Positions 63,401 to 64,000 of a DNA stretch of 64,000 bases are shown here, piece after piece (the first letter of the stretch is position 1; each line of letters starts with the position of its first letter). This DNA comes from Auanema rhodensis (lineage: Eukaryota > Nematoda > Chromadorea > Rhabditida > Rhabditidae): the NCBI GenBank assembly GCA_964057225.1, contig OZ059897.1:9920001-9984000 (forward strand). The letters run 5' to 3'. A program made the translations under genes and the position numbers. The notes beneath the pieces were generated by a model, which saw nothing but the letters and a program-made list of their open reading frames with translations, was not told the DNA's origin and made no database searches.

Positions 63401-64000
63401 CGTACCTACAGCTAGAATTACTTAAAATCCACTTTTTCCATCTTTTATGCAAATTTTATATTAAAATTATGCTTAGGTGTTAAAGATTAACTTATGTATA
63501 AACTTGAAAACTGCTATGCAATCTGTTAAAAGTCAAATTTCAGTTCAACATCCACATGTCAACCACAATGCAGAAATGCAGTTCTGAATGTTTATCAAAA
63601 TAAATTAGGAAGAAACCTTTTAAGGTAAGCTATTCAACAAACTAAAACATCTCATGAACTTAATTTGCTAAAGATCGGACGCTTCCTGTATTCATGGACG
63701 TGAAGAACTTCGAACATGCAATTTCTTGCCTGCTGGAGAACAAGTACATTGCAGCTTAGCCAAGCTCGCTTGTGAAGCTGACCTTCAGGTATTTACTTAA
63801 TTTCTTAATTTCTTAACGACTGTTGGAAAACAAAATAGTTTGGTGTGATGATAGGCATTTGTGGTTTCTCAGCAAATTCATTTATCAATTATTTATGAAA
63901 ATTTTTTTGGAAAAACTGATAACGAATATAAATCTTTCTAGTGTAATTCTAAATGGGGAATTTTCTTCTCTGAATGTGAAGCTGAGACTGGACGAGGGGA
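60490..64000 (+). CDS. GAS1/GFR-alpha-like cysteine-rich protein (5' part)
   Basis: Exons are 60490-60644, 63544-63624, 63674-63788 and 63942 to the window end; the gene is cut there. A signal peptide (MLSSYSYIILLSLNLLLVFG) precedes a GDNF-receptor/GAS1 domain: ACKAALEACENDLECSNRL, then TCQPQCRNAVLNVYQNKLGR, then the CIHG...TCNF block. A second repeat starts CSLAKLACEADLQCNSKWG. The C-x(6)-C-x(5)-C spacing is the family signature. GAS1 and GFR-alpha proteins are usually GPI-anchored co-receptors (for Hedgehog or GDNF ligands), and C. elegans has one GAS1 homologue expressed in pharynx. The anchor lies outside the window. The 2.9-kb first intron is by far the longest here. Confidence 0.82.
60645..63543 (+). 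other. 2.9-kb first intron of the GAS1-like gene
   Basis: Mostly AT-rich, with a CT microsatellite near 62043-62060 and a CACGTG cluster at 61616-61652. A less AT-rich section at 62340-62630 looks like promoter or enhancer DNA. Open frames here (61293, 61865 and 62697) are short and have no recognised features. An alternative downstream promoter inside the intron is possible. Confidence 0.4.
61616..61652. promoter_or_regulatory. Cluster of CACGTG / ACGTGG sites
   Basis: CACGTGCAA occurs twice (cores 61616-61621 and 61634-61639, 18 bp apart). ACGTGG occurs at 61625-61630 and 61647-61652. Four ACGTG cores in 37 bp within an intron suggest a bHLH-zipper or HIF-type (ACGTG) binding site cluster. 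Confidence 0.4.

Overview
The window is nuclear DNA of a nematode, most likely a chromadorean of the Rhabditida in the broad sense. Three things point there: a cuticle collagen pair with the nematode N-terminal block, a muscle myosin that follows Caenorhabditis UNC-54 almost residue for residue including its tail, and AT-rich sequence with many 45-50 nt GT-AG introns. Several ATGs sit directly behind a TTTTAG-type acceptor, as expected for spliced-leader trans-splicing. The species cannot be named from sequence alone. Family names rest on recall of known proteins, not on a search.

Layout. 1-7.3 kb, minus strand: the 5' end of an SLC35D-type nucleotide-sugar transporter and a complete DENND5-type Rab exchange factor (DENN, RUN, PLAT, RUN). 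8.1-9.6 kb, plus: a C2H2 zinc-finger protein. 9.7-11.6 kb, minus: a DMSR/Srw-type peptide GPCR, followed 95 nt later by a small two-exon gene that is easy to miss, probably an operon. 11.6-15 kb: no firm gene, GA microsatellites and two adjacent hairpins. 15.0-17.6 kb: two divergent cuticle collagen genes forming an inverted repeat with 1170-bp arms in which no mismatch was found, around a 283-bp spacer. 18.7-19.7 kb: an EXPERA/emopamil-binding-like membrane protein. 22.8-25.7 kb: an adenosine-receptor-like class A GPCR.

27.2-46.2 kb: two muscle myosin heavy chains in tandem. The first resembles the pharyngeal type (MYO-1/MYO-2) and the second is UNC-54. Their motor domains share long identical blocks, including identical introns, so they have been homogenised by gene conversion. 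46.9-47.7 kb: a four-span membrane protein. 48.9-51.3 kb: mitochondrial delta-1-pyrroline-5-carboxylate dehydrogenase. 51.6-52.9 kb: EMC2, a subunit of the ER membrane complex. 57.0-58.7 kb: a two-Ig-domain type I membrane protein. 60.5-64 kb: a GAS1/GFR-alpha-like secreted or anchored protein that runs off the end.

The genes do not form one pathway. Collagens and myosins are abundant structural products of hypodermis and muscle. They are also the two places where paralogues have been kept alike, once in inverted and once in direct orientation. Long gene-poor stretches (11.6-15, 19.7-22.8, 34.4-38.2, 52.9-57.0, 58.7-60.5 kb) hold microsatellites, pyrimidine tracts, paired CACGTG E-boxes and a few weak ORFs.
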